In this document: positions 36,285-46,699 of the stretch, piece by piece
Position numbering within the stretch: the stretch's first letter is position 1
Layout: every line of letters starts with the position of its first letter
Assembly: GCA_964036315.1 (NCBI GenBank)
Contig: OZ038485.1
Location: 76,357,960 to 76,421,959 of the forward strand
Length of the DNA: 64,000 bases
Origin: Acanthosepion esculentum
Lineage: Eukaryota > Mollusca > Cephalopoda > Sepiida > Sepiidae
Direction: 5' to 3'
The notes under the pieces: generated by a model
The model's database searches: none
What the model was told of the DNA's origin: nothing
What the model saw: only the letters and a program-made list of their open reading frames with translations
Position numbers and translations under genes: made by a program

Positions 36285-39200
36285 TTACATTTTAAAAAAC
36301 ACTTTATCACCAGATTTAAAATATTTATTGATATTATTTTGATTCATTGATGTTCTTGTTTTCTGCTCTGGTAGTAATTTATTAAATACAGACTTAATCT
36401 TCCTGGCAAACATCAACTCTGCAGGTGACATTCCAGACATGATGTTCGGGTTTGGTGTTATTCTGTAAACACTCAAAAATTGTTGTAGCATTTCTTCATT
36501 TAACCCCTCTCTCCCTCCAACATTTTAGTGCCCTCTTAAACATATCAACAAACTGTTCCCTCTGACCATTTGATCTTGGGTGTTCATGGGGAGTTGTAAT
36601 ATGTTCTATTGCTAATGATTTGCAAAAAAACTTAAATTCACTAGATGTGAATTGAGCCCCATTATCTGAAATGATAGTCAGGAATACTGAACTTTGCAAA
36701 AATCTTGTGTAAGAAATTTATTGTTACTGTGGTAGTAGGTCTTCTACATTTCTGGCCATTTAGTTTAACTATCAACTGCCACTAGATAGTATGCTCTGTT
36801 TAACAGTCCTGCAAAGTTTATTTTTTATTTTAATTTTATTTTATTTTTAAGCAAATCACCCCAAGCAAGGTGGGAGTGTCGCTAGCATGCAAGGGGTTAC
36901 AGAGAGTAAGAGTAAAGAGGAGTGTTTTGGAAAAGGATAAAGGACAGGGGTCAAGCTCAAGGCATCAGAAGATGTTGATTGACATTTCATTTGAATATTA
37001 TAGCTATCAGGGAAGCAAGTGATAGGAAGAGAGTTCCACTAATGGGCAGTGTGAAATAAGAAGCTGTAGAAGAGACGGCTACATTTAGTCATTTCAACAG
37101 TGAAAAGGTGGGACTGAGATGCCAACCTAGTAGCATGCTTAAATTCATGCAGTTTGGGAACAACTGAAAGTAACTGATTGGAGCAGTTGCCCTGAAAGTA
37201 CTTGTAGAAAAGACGGGAAAACCACAGCACGTCTGTGAGATAGTGACTGCAGACAGGGTGCCAGATCAGGACCAATCACGTTGCATATCTGTGTCTGGAC
37301 CTTGTCAAGGACCCCAAGATGAATAGTGGGAGCACCAGACCATATATGGCAGCAGTATTCTTTGCCAGGCTGAATGGTTAATTTGTAGATTTGAAAGAGG
37401 GACTCAGGTGAGAAAAAAATGTAGTCTGGACCATGGCATATCAGTTTTTGACCAAATTTGAATTTTGATAGGTGGTGACTTCACTGCCAAAGCCCAACCT
37501 CTGCATGATTTCACTAAATTTTCGATATCTTGATCCATTTTTGGCCAGTAAATATAACACCCCATTAAGGATTTTATTCTAGAAATTCCTGGATGCCCTA
37601 TGTGAAATTCCTTTAGCATATGTTTTTGCAATGATGCTGGTATCACAATTCTTTCTGCATACATAAGTACATTATTACATAATGAAAATGCATTATTTCC
37701 AGTGATATTTTTTCCTTTAAATCATAATTGCTTCTTCATTTTCATTATAAATTTGTCTTTTTCCAATTTCATTCTTATTTCCTCCAATGTTATGGGCAGT
37801 TCTCTTCTAGTATTGTATAATACATTATTAATTTCATTTTCAGCCCTTATTGCCACAATTACTGTGTCTTCAAGTGTTTTGCAGAATCTTGGTATTAGTC
37901 TAGACATTCCGTCTGCATGACTTAATTTTTGGATGGCAGAAACTCCATTTTACAATTATAGTTCAATAGAATAGTTCCTCAGTCCTGCAGTCTATTTTCT
38001 GTATGTGTAGGAACACCCTTTTTTGATACATATATGGAAAATTATGGACAATAGTCTGTCTGTAGTATGAATTCTCTATCATGTATGAATTTGTGAAACT
38101 TTTTCAAGGCAAATATAATGGCCAATGCTTCCTTTTCAATCTGGCTGTAGCTTTTTTCAGTTGCAATCAATGATCTTGAAGCATGAGCTATTGGTTTAGT
38201 TGTTCTGTCCTCATATCCCGTAGTATCACTGCTCCGATAGCTGAATCACTTTCATCTGATGCAACCACAATCTTTAATTTAGGGTCAAAATGAGCTAGTA
38301 ACAAATCCGATGTTAAGACTTACTTGATTTCTTTGAAAGCAAAAGCACTTTGACATTTATCTGTCCAATTCCATTAACATCTTTCTTTAGCAGGTTATTC
38401 AAAGGTGCTCTTAATTTGTGCATATTAGGTATATATACATGATAGTAATTAGCAAACCCTAAAAATGCTTGTAACTTTGTTGCAGTCGTTCTTGAAGAAT
38501 CCGTTTTCATCGATAATTTGTCCTAAATATTTAAGTCTGGACATAAACAATTTCTATTTTCCTTCAATAATCTTAAAACTATATTCCTTAATTCTCTCAA
38601 ATACTTTTTTGCATCTTCTGTGTGTTGCTTTCAGGTCTTGCTTTTAATAAGTACGTCAAACAAATATGCTTGAGTACAATCCAAACCGGCAAGCATGGTA
38701 TCCATTATCTGTTGGAATATGCTTGGTGCTACCTTTATACCGAAAGGAAGTCACTTGAATTTATGTAACCCTCTATGAGTGTTAATTGTTAATAATTTTG
38801 AGCACTCTTCATCTACTAGTATTTGTAGATAAGCATCTGATAGGCAAATTTAGAAAAAAATTTACCTCCATTCAATTTGACAAAAATTTCTTCTGGGCTT
38901 GGTAACAGGTAGTTATGTTGTTTTAAACTTTCGTTTAACGCCAGTGAAAAATCAGCACATATGCGGATTTTATTATTCCTTTTTTAATGTAGACTGTTGG
39001 TAATGCCCATTTGGAATAGTTTCTTTTTGAGATCACATCTAATTTTTCTAGACTGTCCAATTCATTATTAATTGGATTTAAGGCCGCAAACAGTACACTC
39101 CTTTTTGGTTTAAATGTTAGTGTTACATTCTCTTTTAACTCAAACTTAGCTTTTGCTTTTGTGCATGTCCCTAGACTTTTCTGAGAAAACTTCTAGAAAA

Positions 39201-39400
39201 CTCTTTTTCAGTTCATTTTTCAATTTTTCAGTTGCCGTTTTAGTAATGGTCATAACAACATTTATCTTGTTGCAAAAAGAATTGGAAGGTTACAAAGATC
39301 AAATAATGCAGTCCAGTCTGTTCCAAACAAATTATCAGTATTCTTTAATACAAAGACCACCTCTTTTTTTGTTTTTCCAACAAAAGAAACGTTACAGTTG
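36285..39400 (-). pseudogene. pol remnant of element A (protease, RT, RNase H, integrase)
   Basis: In gene order: a protease-adjacent region (about 39400-39100); reverse transcriptase with IRICADFSLALN (about 38950), FSKF and LTINTHRGLHKFK (about 38780), and the catalytic site near 38660, where YxDD reads as YLFD; RNase H with VASDESDSAIGAVIL (about 38250); integrase zinc region with HIGHPG and CRGW (second Cys pair damaged, about 37520); then, after the nested LINE, the core with VAVDS, SDNGAQF and SNGQREQF (third acidic residue kept, about 36570). Multiple stops and shifts are present. Function is lost. Confidence 0.85.
36825..37425 (-). mobile_element. LINE 3' fragment nested in the integrase of element A
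   Basis: It begins SPESLFQIYK and continues CCHIWSGAP, FKHATRLASQSHLF and VEMTKCSRLFYS, homologous to the end of the 54-57 kb LINE. It ends on the minus strand in GCTTAAAAATAAAATAAAAT. It splits the integrase between PWSRLH and FAGLLNRAYY. The body is 5'-truncated as usual. An obvious target duplication was not found. It is younger than element A. Confidence 0.9.
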
Positions 39401-39439
39401 AATTCACCCCAAAAGTTCAATCTCTTTCCTTATCATGTT

Positions 39440-40430
39440 CACATACATTTTATTTTTTTTATCCATTTTTTTGTATCTGCAACACATACTTTTGTGTCAT
39501 AATCTCCCACATTCATAGCATTTTTTGTTCTTGAAAAAACAATCACTTTTAAAATGCTTACCTCCACAACCACAACAAGTATTAGGTATTGAGAGGGGTT
39601 TATCATCTTTTTTTCCTGTTCTGTTAGGAGTTGAAAAATGTTTGTAGTTTTTCCTCTTACTTGGTCAGACACTATGTACCTGTGAATTTTCTTTTTCCTC
39701 AATCCTTGGAGTATCAGGTTTCAAATTCACAATATGTTGACAGTCTTCTGCTATTTTCTGGAGAGTTAATTTGGAATTCATTTCTAATTTAGCAAGTATC
39801 CTGGATCTTATCTCCGCGTCCTTATTAGAAGTCAAACCCTGTACGAATATCAGGCATTTAAATAAATCGGGAGTTAATTCATTTAACTTGAACTTCTCAC
39901 ATTCTCGATTCACGACTCCTGCATAAGTGACAAAATCTTCATTGTCAGACTTCACTAGGTTAAGACATTGTCATCGTGTATTGAATAATGAGCTCCTATC
40001 ACAAAAATGTTTGATAGTATTAGAACAGTTTCATCAAAATTTACCCCTCCTGGTTTTTTCAGCAAAATATAATTCACATATTTTTCATGTTCAGCCCGGG
40101 ACAATTTCCTTAATAATAACCAAAATTTATTTTCATCATTCCAATGCAAACAATCCATTTGAAGATCCCTTCGTTTCTTCTATAAGCTGGAAAAGTTATC
40201 CCTTCATCTGGATTGTATACAAATTTGCTGAATGAATTAGCAACAGCATTTGAAGTGAATAAATCTAAAGTTTTTCCTTCCATGGTTTTGGTAAACAACT
40301 CAAAAAATTTTTGTTGTTGTTGCAACTGTAATTGCTGTTCGTGTTGTTGTTTTTGTTGCTGCAACTGTTGTTCTTGTTTTTGTGTCTGTAGCACCAACAT
40401 TTGAACCATGATAGCTTTTAGTTCTTCCAT
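39440..40430 (-). pseudogene. gag remnant of element A
   Basis: The remnant starts with a Gln-rich coiled-coil-like stretch (QKQEQQLQQQKQQHEQQ) after MEELKAIMVQ. It continues in pieces through a capsid-like region (LSRAEHEKYVNYIL, FKCLIFVQGL) to a zinc knuckle near 39530-39570 with spacing C-x2-C-x3-H-x4-C, read in a second frame. At least three frame changes separate the parts. This is the structural polyprotein that would package the element's RNA. Confidence 0.82.
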
Positions 40431-40476
40431 TTCGCTGTACTCTGCCAGACGAATCCTCGTGTAAGTTCAAGGAATT

Positions 40477-40486
40477 CTTGTCACCA
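40477..40486 (-). other. primer-binding site of element A
   Basis: One base inside the 5' LTR the minus strand reads TGGTGACAAG. The first seven bases fit the complement of an animal tRNA-Trp 3' end including CCA. The match beyond that is poor. Confidence 0.5.
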
Positions 40487-40487
40487 C

Positions 40488-40919
40488 TTTTGTGATGTCA
40501 ACGAACACTTGTTGCCAATTTTATGATGCCAACAAATACTCATTGTCACTTTTGTAATGCTCGTTGTAATAAAGACTTTGTAATCGCAGATACAACTATA
40601 ATAGCTGTTGGACAATGCTGGTGTCAGACATCTTCAAATAACATTCACACTAATCATACTTGTTTGATAATACTCACTCAAATGTTAATCCGTATAGTGA
40701 TCAGTATAGAGGAATAGTATTGAGAATAGTGAACCGTATAATAATAGAGGATAGAATAGAAATGCAGATCAATCTAGATGTCATGTGACTTCCTATATAT
40801 GCATTTCCTCTATGGTCATGTGATCCACTTAATTCAATAATGGGATCACTTGTGTTTGCTCACTGGCAATCTATGTTCAAACTCGAGTGTCAACAGCGAC
40901 GCTTTATTCCTATATAACA
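40488..40919 (-). repeat. 5' LTR of element A
   Basis: 432 bases; on the minus strand it starts TGTTATATAGGAATAAAG and ends ATCACAAAA. The end includes a 31-base motif repeated about two and a half times, of which the 3' LTR has lost one unit. It shares long blocks with 35652-35970, such as CATGTGACTTCCTATATATG. Confidence 0.93.
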
Positions 40920-40999
40920 ATTAGCCAGATACTTAAGTGAGGATTCAAAATGGCCATATGAATAATAAATGATTTAAACAAAATCTATGAAATGGTTTG

Positions 41000-42290
41000 A
41001 AAATCTAAGTGATGACTGGTGAATTATTTCATGTTAATGTCCTTTTGTTTAAGTTTCTCATTATAATGTACTAATATAAATTAACAAAATTATAATTTAT
41101 ACTGCAATGTGGCTTAATTAAAGAATGTCATGATTAAAAGCTCTTTGATTCACTTTACATTTCAGTCAGATATCAGTGCTAAGAAAGCAAAACCCAAAAT
41201 ATAAAAGTGATCTTCTGAACAGAGTCTCTGAGCATCACATCTGGTTCATAAAACAAACCCTGCAAAAATCTAAAGTATAATGGCCAATCACAAACACTGC
41301 TGCCCCCCAAAAATGATCCTGGGAACCACTTGATTTGCTTAAAAGAAAGCCCCTCACAATAGAAGGCTGAGAGGCTACCTGTTGATAATGACACACTGTC
41401 ATCCTCACCACCATGACCTCACCCAAGCTTCACTAATCTCACCCCATGACTGTTCACATCGCTGTGACCTCGAGCCAACCAACCCAACAAATCAGTCAAT
41501 TCCTGGCCTTACTGACAACACCTTTACACCTAATTGCTTTCCTTACTAACAGCAACTAATGAACTGCATGTAAACAATTTTTGCTACCTATGTATATATT
41601 CTTCACACCTGATCAATACACTTTGTTGAAATTTTAATCCTTGTTTGTTCTTTCCCTTTTAGCATACACTCATTATGACACTAATAAATACCTGTCATGC
41701 TGATATGGCTTTGACCATGGAATGAATATATAAAGTGATCAATAAGAATTTCAGAAACAGGCAGCATTTGTAGGGTATTCATTTGTTCCTGTCTTTCAAG
41801 CACCCAAAGCTGTCAGGAACAATGAACAATAAATGGAGCATTGCAACTATATTGGTGGGAGTAAACAGATAATTTATTCTTGTTTAGAAATGAAGAAACT
41901 TTGATCTTTTTACAGCCCCTTTTCTCCATCTACATTTGAATAAAGTAAAAGCTCAATTACAAAAAAGTAAGTTGTATTTTGTTACTCTTAATCATTAGGT
42001 TATAAGACTACTAAACCTTGCAGAAAACCTATACATATTACATTGCTGAACAAAAATGTATTAATATCCAAAAATGTGAATTTTGATTTGTAGTGAGGAA
42101 TGAAAAACTGCTAATCTAAAAATTACTTTGGCTTTTTAATGAAAAACTTAAGGCTTTTTCTCTATTTTTTTCTTTTTTTTCCACCATGTCATCTGCAAAC
42201 ATTGGATAATACTTGTACTGAATAGCAGTTAACATTAACCAGTGCTATTTTCTCTTTATAATTTGAGAAGTCTTGTTGTTGCCAGATAAC
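41000..42290. other. no gene identified; possible repeat at 41160-41700
   Basis: A less AT-rich block (41210-41560) lacks a coding frame and splice structure. It may be an interspersed repeat, but no second copy is in this window. Confidence 0.4.
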
Positions 42291-42292
42291 CA

Positions 42293-42365
42293 CACCTTTT
42301 TTTATTTTAATTGTTTCATCCCAAGTAAGTGGATAATGCCACTAAGATGCAAGGGGTTACAAATG
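42293..42365 (-). mobile_element. LINE tail fragment
   Basis: The plus strand carries GTTTCATCCCAAGTAAGTGG then CACTAAGATGCAAGGGGTTAC, the 3' end shared by the other LINE copies; only about 70 bases remain. Confidence 0.65.
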
Positions 42366-42450
42366 AAGATTTTTGTTTTGTACAGAGTATTCTTAAATAT
42401 AGATTTTTAATATTAAAAATATGAACCTCAATTAAAATGTTCTCTCTTTC

Positions 42451-42452
<2 letters not shown>

Positions 42453-42489
<37 letters not shown>
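42453..42489. repeat. microsatellite (TA)18
   Basis: Uninterrupted TA repeats. Confidence 0.97.
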
Positions 42490-42493
<4 letters not shown>

Positions 42494-42534
42494 ATAAAAA
42501 TATTGTTTTAAGGTATGCTATATTTATTAGTTTA

Positions 42535-42600
42535 AAGTACTCAGTATCAGAGATAGTGGATATTGAGGTCAACACCCAGTGGAGACTGTCTGTTTCATGC
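42535..42600. repeat. copy 2 of the short dispersed repeat next to (TA)n
   Basis: It repeats the GTGGA(T/C)ATTGAGGTCAACACC motif of 5843-5890. The preceding ACTCAGTATCAGAGATAG recurs near 62744 as ACTCAATATCAGAGATAG, again next to TA repeats. Confidence 0.6.
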
Positions 42601-43149
42601 TTACACGCAATCTTCAGACCATGTGTGCTGTGTTTTCTCTAGCCTATTCATACATGCTGGTCTGGTGCATTATGAGTAGAAGTATTATAACAGTTATTGG
42701 GTGGGTGATAATGGTTACATTTCAAATTATTCTAGAAATAATTGTGAATCTGAATGCAGTTATTTGTAGTTATTTTAGTATTGCTTGTTAACTTGTTTTA
42801 CTCATTATTTATAACTTTATTATTTGTTATCATTACATTAACATGTGTTTATGTGTGCATTCAGTATTTGTTAATTTGTTTATTTACTTAATTTGTTTAT
42901 TTTTTATTGATTTAGATTTTTTGTTTGTTTTTTTTTTTTTTTTTTTTTTCTATCCATTTTTAATTTTCGATTTTTAAGTAACTTAGTAAAAATTTGTTTT
43001 TGTGTCTGGATTTTGAGATGAATTCTGATTATTTATTTAGTAATTTGTGTTTATCTGGGGATGGTAATTATAACTATTTTCCCCTTCAGACAGAGTTTAC
43101 AGTTTGGGGATTTAGGCTGATACTCTTTTCATTATCTTCCTGATATTTA

Positions 43150-43590
43150 TGGTGTGATTTAGATTTTGATTTTAATTTTCCATATATGTTTAGAAAGCAT
43201 TGTGCTGTTTGTGTATTTACTATTTGTAAAGGATATTTTGTGTGTGTAGTTTCGGTTTCCAGGGACCTTCAGGTATTTGGTGTTTAGAATGGCATAATTT
43301 AAAGCATGTTTTTTTTCTAGATGGGACATATAACAATGTGAAACAAAGATGTCATCCATCAGTGTGTAAATATTTCCAAGGTGATTGTAGAAAGGAACTT
43401 TAATAGGGCAAGATAGAAGTTTGTGAAGGATATTTGGTTTTATATTTGCATGTGAACAAAAAGAATGTTTATGTATATATTTGAATATTATGTCTTTTAC
43501 AGAGATATTAGTGAAAAGGATGTTGTTGTGTTCTTTTTGTGTGTGCAAAATTTGTATGAATTTGTTAGTGAAGTTCATGTACTTCTTTGA
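43150..43590 (-). pseudogene. possible Penelope-like element remnant
   Basis: A 139-codon minus-strand frame has LHTQKEHNNILFTNISVKDI, then FYNHLGNIYTLMD and YMSHLEKK. It then jumps to NYTHKISFTNSKYTNSTMLS KHIWK. The first part resembles the RT palm region of Penelope-like or related tether-type retroelements. The last resembles the H...N.S..LS..IW pattern of their GIY-YIG endonuclease. If so, an internal deletion has fused RT to endonuclease. The assignment rests on remembered motif style only. Confidence 0.42.
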
Positions 43591-43639
43591 TGTTTATAGT
43601 AGTATAATCTGGTTGTTTTGATGAATTTGTGTTTATGCA

Positions 43640-44044
43640 TGCCAGTCAGCTAAGTGACAAATTTGCTATTTGTATTAATCCTATGTCTATAAAACCAGAA
43701 GTCAAATGGCAACAATTGAAAGAAAGGAAGAAAAAGGTTAAGGAGTGAGTGTAAACTGAAACAAAAAAAAATGATGAAAAAGGAAAAAAAATTACAACAT
43801 TCTACATGTACATGCAGATAGGTGCATGGGTGCATGTGCAGATGGGTACATACACTATAAAAAAATTTGCACCAGTGAAAAGTGCATATAAAAAAAGAAA
43901 AATCGAAGTATATATAGTCAATTGCTGATACCTCTTAACTAGTGGACAGGGTAATTACCAGAGGGTCTGTCAATGAAACTCTGAAGTTGGGATGCTGAAA
44001 GTAACATCAGTCTGCTAAGTGACAAACCTTTTACTTGTATTAAT

Positions 44045-44050
<6 letters not shown>
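43640..44050. repeat. pair of local repeat copies
   Basis: CAGCTAAGTGACAAATTTG...TTGTATTAATCCT at about 43645-43680 recurs as CTGCTAAGTGACAAACCTT...TTGTATTAATTCT at about 44012-44046, just before the next TA microsatellite. The family is unknown. Confidence 0.5.

Positions 44051-44052
<2 letters not shown>

Positions 44053-44100
<48 letters not shown>
44053..44100. repeat. microsatellite (AT)24
   Basis: 48 bases of uninterrupted AT. Confidence 0.97.
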
Positions 44101-44102
<2 letters not shown>

Positions 44103-44755
44103 TTTGGCTGATTATATATTAAATATAATAAACCTATTAGCTGTACTTCAATTAATTTTTTTATGAAAATTTATTATTTCTCTTGAATTTATGTTCCTTA
44201 AATAAAATCAGATTGAGTACATATGATAATAATCTCTTCTGTGTTTTGATATTAGGATTTATCATGTATAAAATGTTCATTTTCTGTATAGAAAACAGAA
44301 ATGAAACAGATTTATCTCAATAGATGCACTCTTTCCTGTACAAATTATGATAAAGATATTCACATATGTAGGCACATGGAAATATAACTGAAAGATTTAT
44401 CAATGACTTGATCTTTTTTTTGCATTGATTGATTGAAAACATTTTTTTTCCTAAAGAATTCTACACAAGGAGGAACTTGCAATATAAGATAACAAACAAC
44501 ATGATCAGAGAAACAGAAAGACATTTTAACAGAAAAAGAAAATAACTGAAACTTTTCATTTCTATTCAACAGAAAGCAATGAAAAATAGAAATAAATGAA
44601 AATGAAATAAAAATACAATCTCAGGAAGAAATATTTGATTTGATAGGGAAATTATAAGAGATGAACCTAACAAAAATCAAAAAAGAAACACTTATTATCT
44701 GATAGTTTTTCTTTTCCTTTCTATTTTTGTCATTTGGCTTTTATGTTTCATGTAG

Positions 44756-44830
44756 AAAATCCTGTCTGATCACAAAAGAAAAGTAGATGACAAAGCAGAG
44801 CCCCCACTCCCACCAAAGAGAAAGGATTAA
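44756..44830 (+). CDS. probable terminal exon of an unidentified plus-strand gene
   Basis: A long polypyrimidine tract ends in TTTCATGTAG. It is followed by 24 codons and a TAA: KILSDHKRKVDDKAEPPL, then PPKRKD. The tail is basic and proline-rich, resembling a nuclear-localisation-like C-terminus. An AATAAA lies 43 bases after the stop (44873-44878), as expected for a short 3' UTR. Base composition is far less AT-rich than the flanks. The acceptor phase is 0. I could not find the preceding exon; it may lie in 33-44.7 kb, or the gene's other exons may be masked by insertions. Alternatives are a retro-copied fragment or chance. The gene could start at the candidate promoter near 32.88 kb. Confidence 0.5.
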   Translation, partial: KILSDHKRKVDDKAEPPLPPKRKD

Positions 44831-45247
44831 CAGCAATTAAAAACAGTTTGTTCAAACTAATCTTCTGAAACCAATAAAACTGATAATACTTTATAAGGTT
44901 TATCTGTCCATCTACCTATAAAAAATTTTGATCTGTCTTGAATTTTTATTCTCATATAATAGTTGTGGAATAATTTCTCTTACCACTGGAGATCTGTCTT
45001 CCTTGGATATTTTTCTAAAGACATCTCAGATGTATATAGTTACCAGTAAGCAATACATCCACACACCAGTAAAATCTGCCATGTGGTATAAATATTTCCT
45101 TAGATATACATACATACTGCAAACTGCTGGAGTTCCTCATTTAGTCATTGCATTTTTTATAGACTTTTGAATTTTTTTTGTTTTTCTATTGCAATTTGCC
45201 TACCCTATTCATGAAAAGTATTTTTACACACAACTCTTATATACATG

Positions 45248-45435
45248 TGTCAAGAATGAAGACTGAGACTCGGAAGATAAGTTAATCCAAGCTTTATTCG
45301 GCAAAATACAAGCAGGGTTCACATCACGTGCTCCTAGTATTCTCGAATATGGCTGATTGTCGTAATCCGAAGAATGGGCCGTAAACGAATATGGTGTTGT
45401 AAAGGAGTCTCACAGTCAATCTCTTATTTACGACA
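45248..45435 (-). repeat. 3' LTR of element B
   Basis: About 93% identical by eye to 49161-49344 with a 4-base insertion; same termini. Confidence 0.95.
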
Positions 45436-45445
45436 TCCCTCCCCA
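45436..45445 (-). other. polypurine tract of element B
   Basis: The minus strand reads TGGGGAGGGA directly before the 3' LTR. Confidence 0.85.
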
Positions 45446-45506
45446 CTAGAAGGGAGTACTTATTTTAGTCCCAGCCATACCTCTTTGGGGTTACCGACAC
45501 ACGACC

Positions 45507-46651
45507 TTACCTCCGTAGTGTTTGCACAATCTCTCTGCATGACGAATCGTGGTCTTCTATATCGGCATCACTTCCTGGGCTCATTAAAGGCTCATTTTGC
45601 ATGGTTGGAGGTTCAACAGTCGCTGGTTTGGAAGGGATCTCCTCGGAGGACTGCTGAAACATCTGCTGGGGTGAAAATGTCTCAGAGCCAGCAGGATCTG
45701 GGGCCAAGTCTTGAACCGACATAGTTGATTCTCTCCCATCTGGATATCTGACGCATGCAAATGATTGATTACTATCGATCAGATTAACTTGATCCATTAA
45801 GGGGTCATTCTGAGTAGTACAAATGAATTGTTGCAACAACACCGGCCCCGGATTCATCAACCAAGATGGCAGAGAGTTTCGATGGGTTGTGCGTCTCTGA
45901 AATTTAAAAAAACATTCATGTGGTGTACAATTTGTTGTAGTACATAACAGGGACCGCATAGAATGAAGAACTTGTGGTAGGACCTGCTCCCAATGTTTAT
46001 CTGATAGCTTGAGTGACTTAAGCACCAATTGGATTGTTTTCCAGACAAGCCCTACATACCGTTTGGCTTGACCATTAACCTGTGGGTGATAGGGCATCGA
46101 GTTACTGGTAGCAACCCCTTTCCCAAGTAAATATTCCTTTAGCTCCTGGGATATAAAAGAACGGCCTCTATCTGAATGTATGTAGTCTGGCATTCCAGTC
46201 ATACTAAAAAGGAATTCCAGGCACTTTATGACTGTGAAAGTTTGCATGTCTGGACAGGAATATAAGAATGGAAATCGTGAATATTCATCAACGATGACTA
46301 ACAAATATGGATTGCGGGAAGCCATTGGGAGGGGCCCCTTAAAGTCAATACTGATCCTTTGCATTGGACCAGTGGCTTTTATCAGTGTACCTTCAGGGGT
46401 TTGAGTTCTGCACAAATCTTGCAGGATGCACAGGTTTTCTTGACATCTTCAGTTGAAAAGGGGAGATTTCTTGACCACACAAAATGTAAAAGTCTTGAGA
46501 CACCTGGATGGCATAGTTTTTCATGCAATTCCACCAGAACTGAGATTTGGCAACTTAATGATGCACAATAAGTGCGACTGAAAGTGTCCGCAGCTACATT
46601 GTTTCTTCCCGGTCGATATTCAATGTCGAAGGATAATTCGCCGAGTTCCAT
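45507..46651 (-). pseudogene. integrase remnant of element B
   Basis: It starts in the RNase H-integrase link (IEYRPGRNNVAADTFS). The zinc-binding part has LHEKLCHPG and CASCKIC. A frame change lies near 46400. The core has ISIDFKGPLP (first Asp, about 46340), HSDRGRSF (second Asp, about 46160) and HPQVNGQAKRY (about 46080), where the third catalytic Glu is replaced by Lys. The C-terminal part has CTTTNCTPHECFFKF, CVRYPDGRESTMSVQDLAP and an acidic Ser/Pro tail ending at 45507. The last 302 codons are intact apart from the active-site loss. Confidence 0.9.
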
Positions 46652-46699
46652 TCTCTATTCATTGATTTTCGCATTCTTCACTTTAGTGCGCTTCCTGTT

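Larger units (their letters stand above)
35652..40919 (-). mobile_element. complete but inactive Gypsy-type LTR retrotransposon (element A)
   Basis: LTRs lie at both ends and a 5-base target duplication ATTAG flanks them (35647-35651 and 40920-40924). On the minus strand the order is 5' LTR, primer-binding site, gag with CCHC-type knuckle, protease, reverse transcriptase, RNase H, integrase, polypurine tract, 3' LTR. The LINE fragment at 36825-37425 is inserted in the integrase. Many stops and frame shifts mean it cannot make protein. The two LTRs differ by large indels (432 against 319 bases). The polyprotein style is that of the invertebrate K02A2.6-like Gypsy group, from memory. Confidence 0.95.

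Noticed and set aside
40213..40404. Cys-rich plus-strand frame (CCCCNCNCCSCC)
   Set aside because: It is the complement of the CAG/CAA-type Gln-rich gag segment on the minus strand.
43159..43578. Host gene for the 139-codon frame
   Set aside because: Its pieces look like retroelement RT and endonuclease motifs and there is no splice structure.
45374..45724. 116-codon plus-strand frame over element B
   Set aside because: It lies opposite the integrase tail and LTR of a minus-strand element and has no motif of its own.
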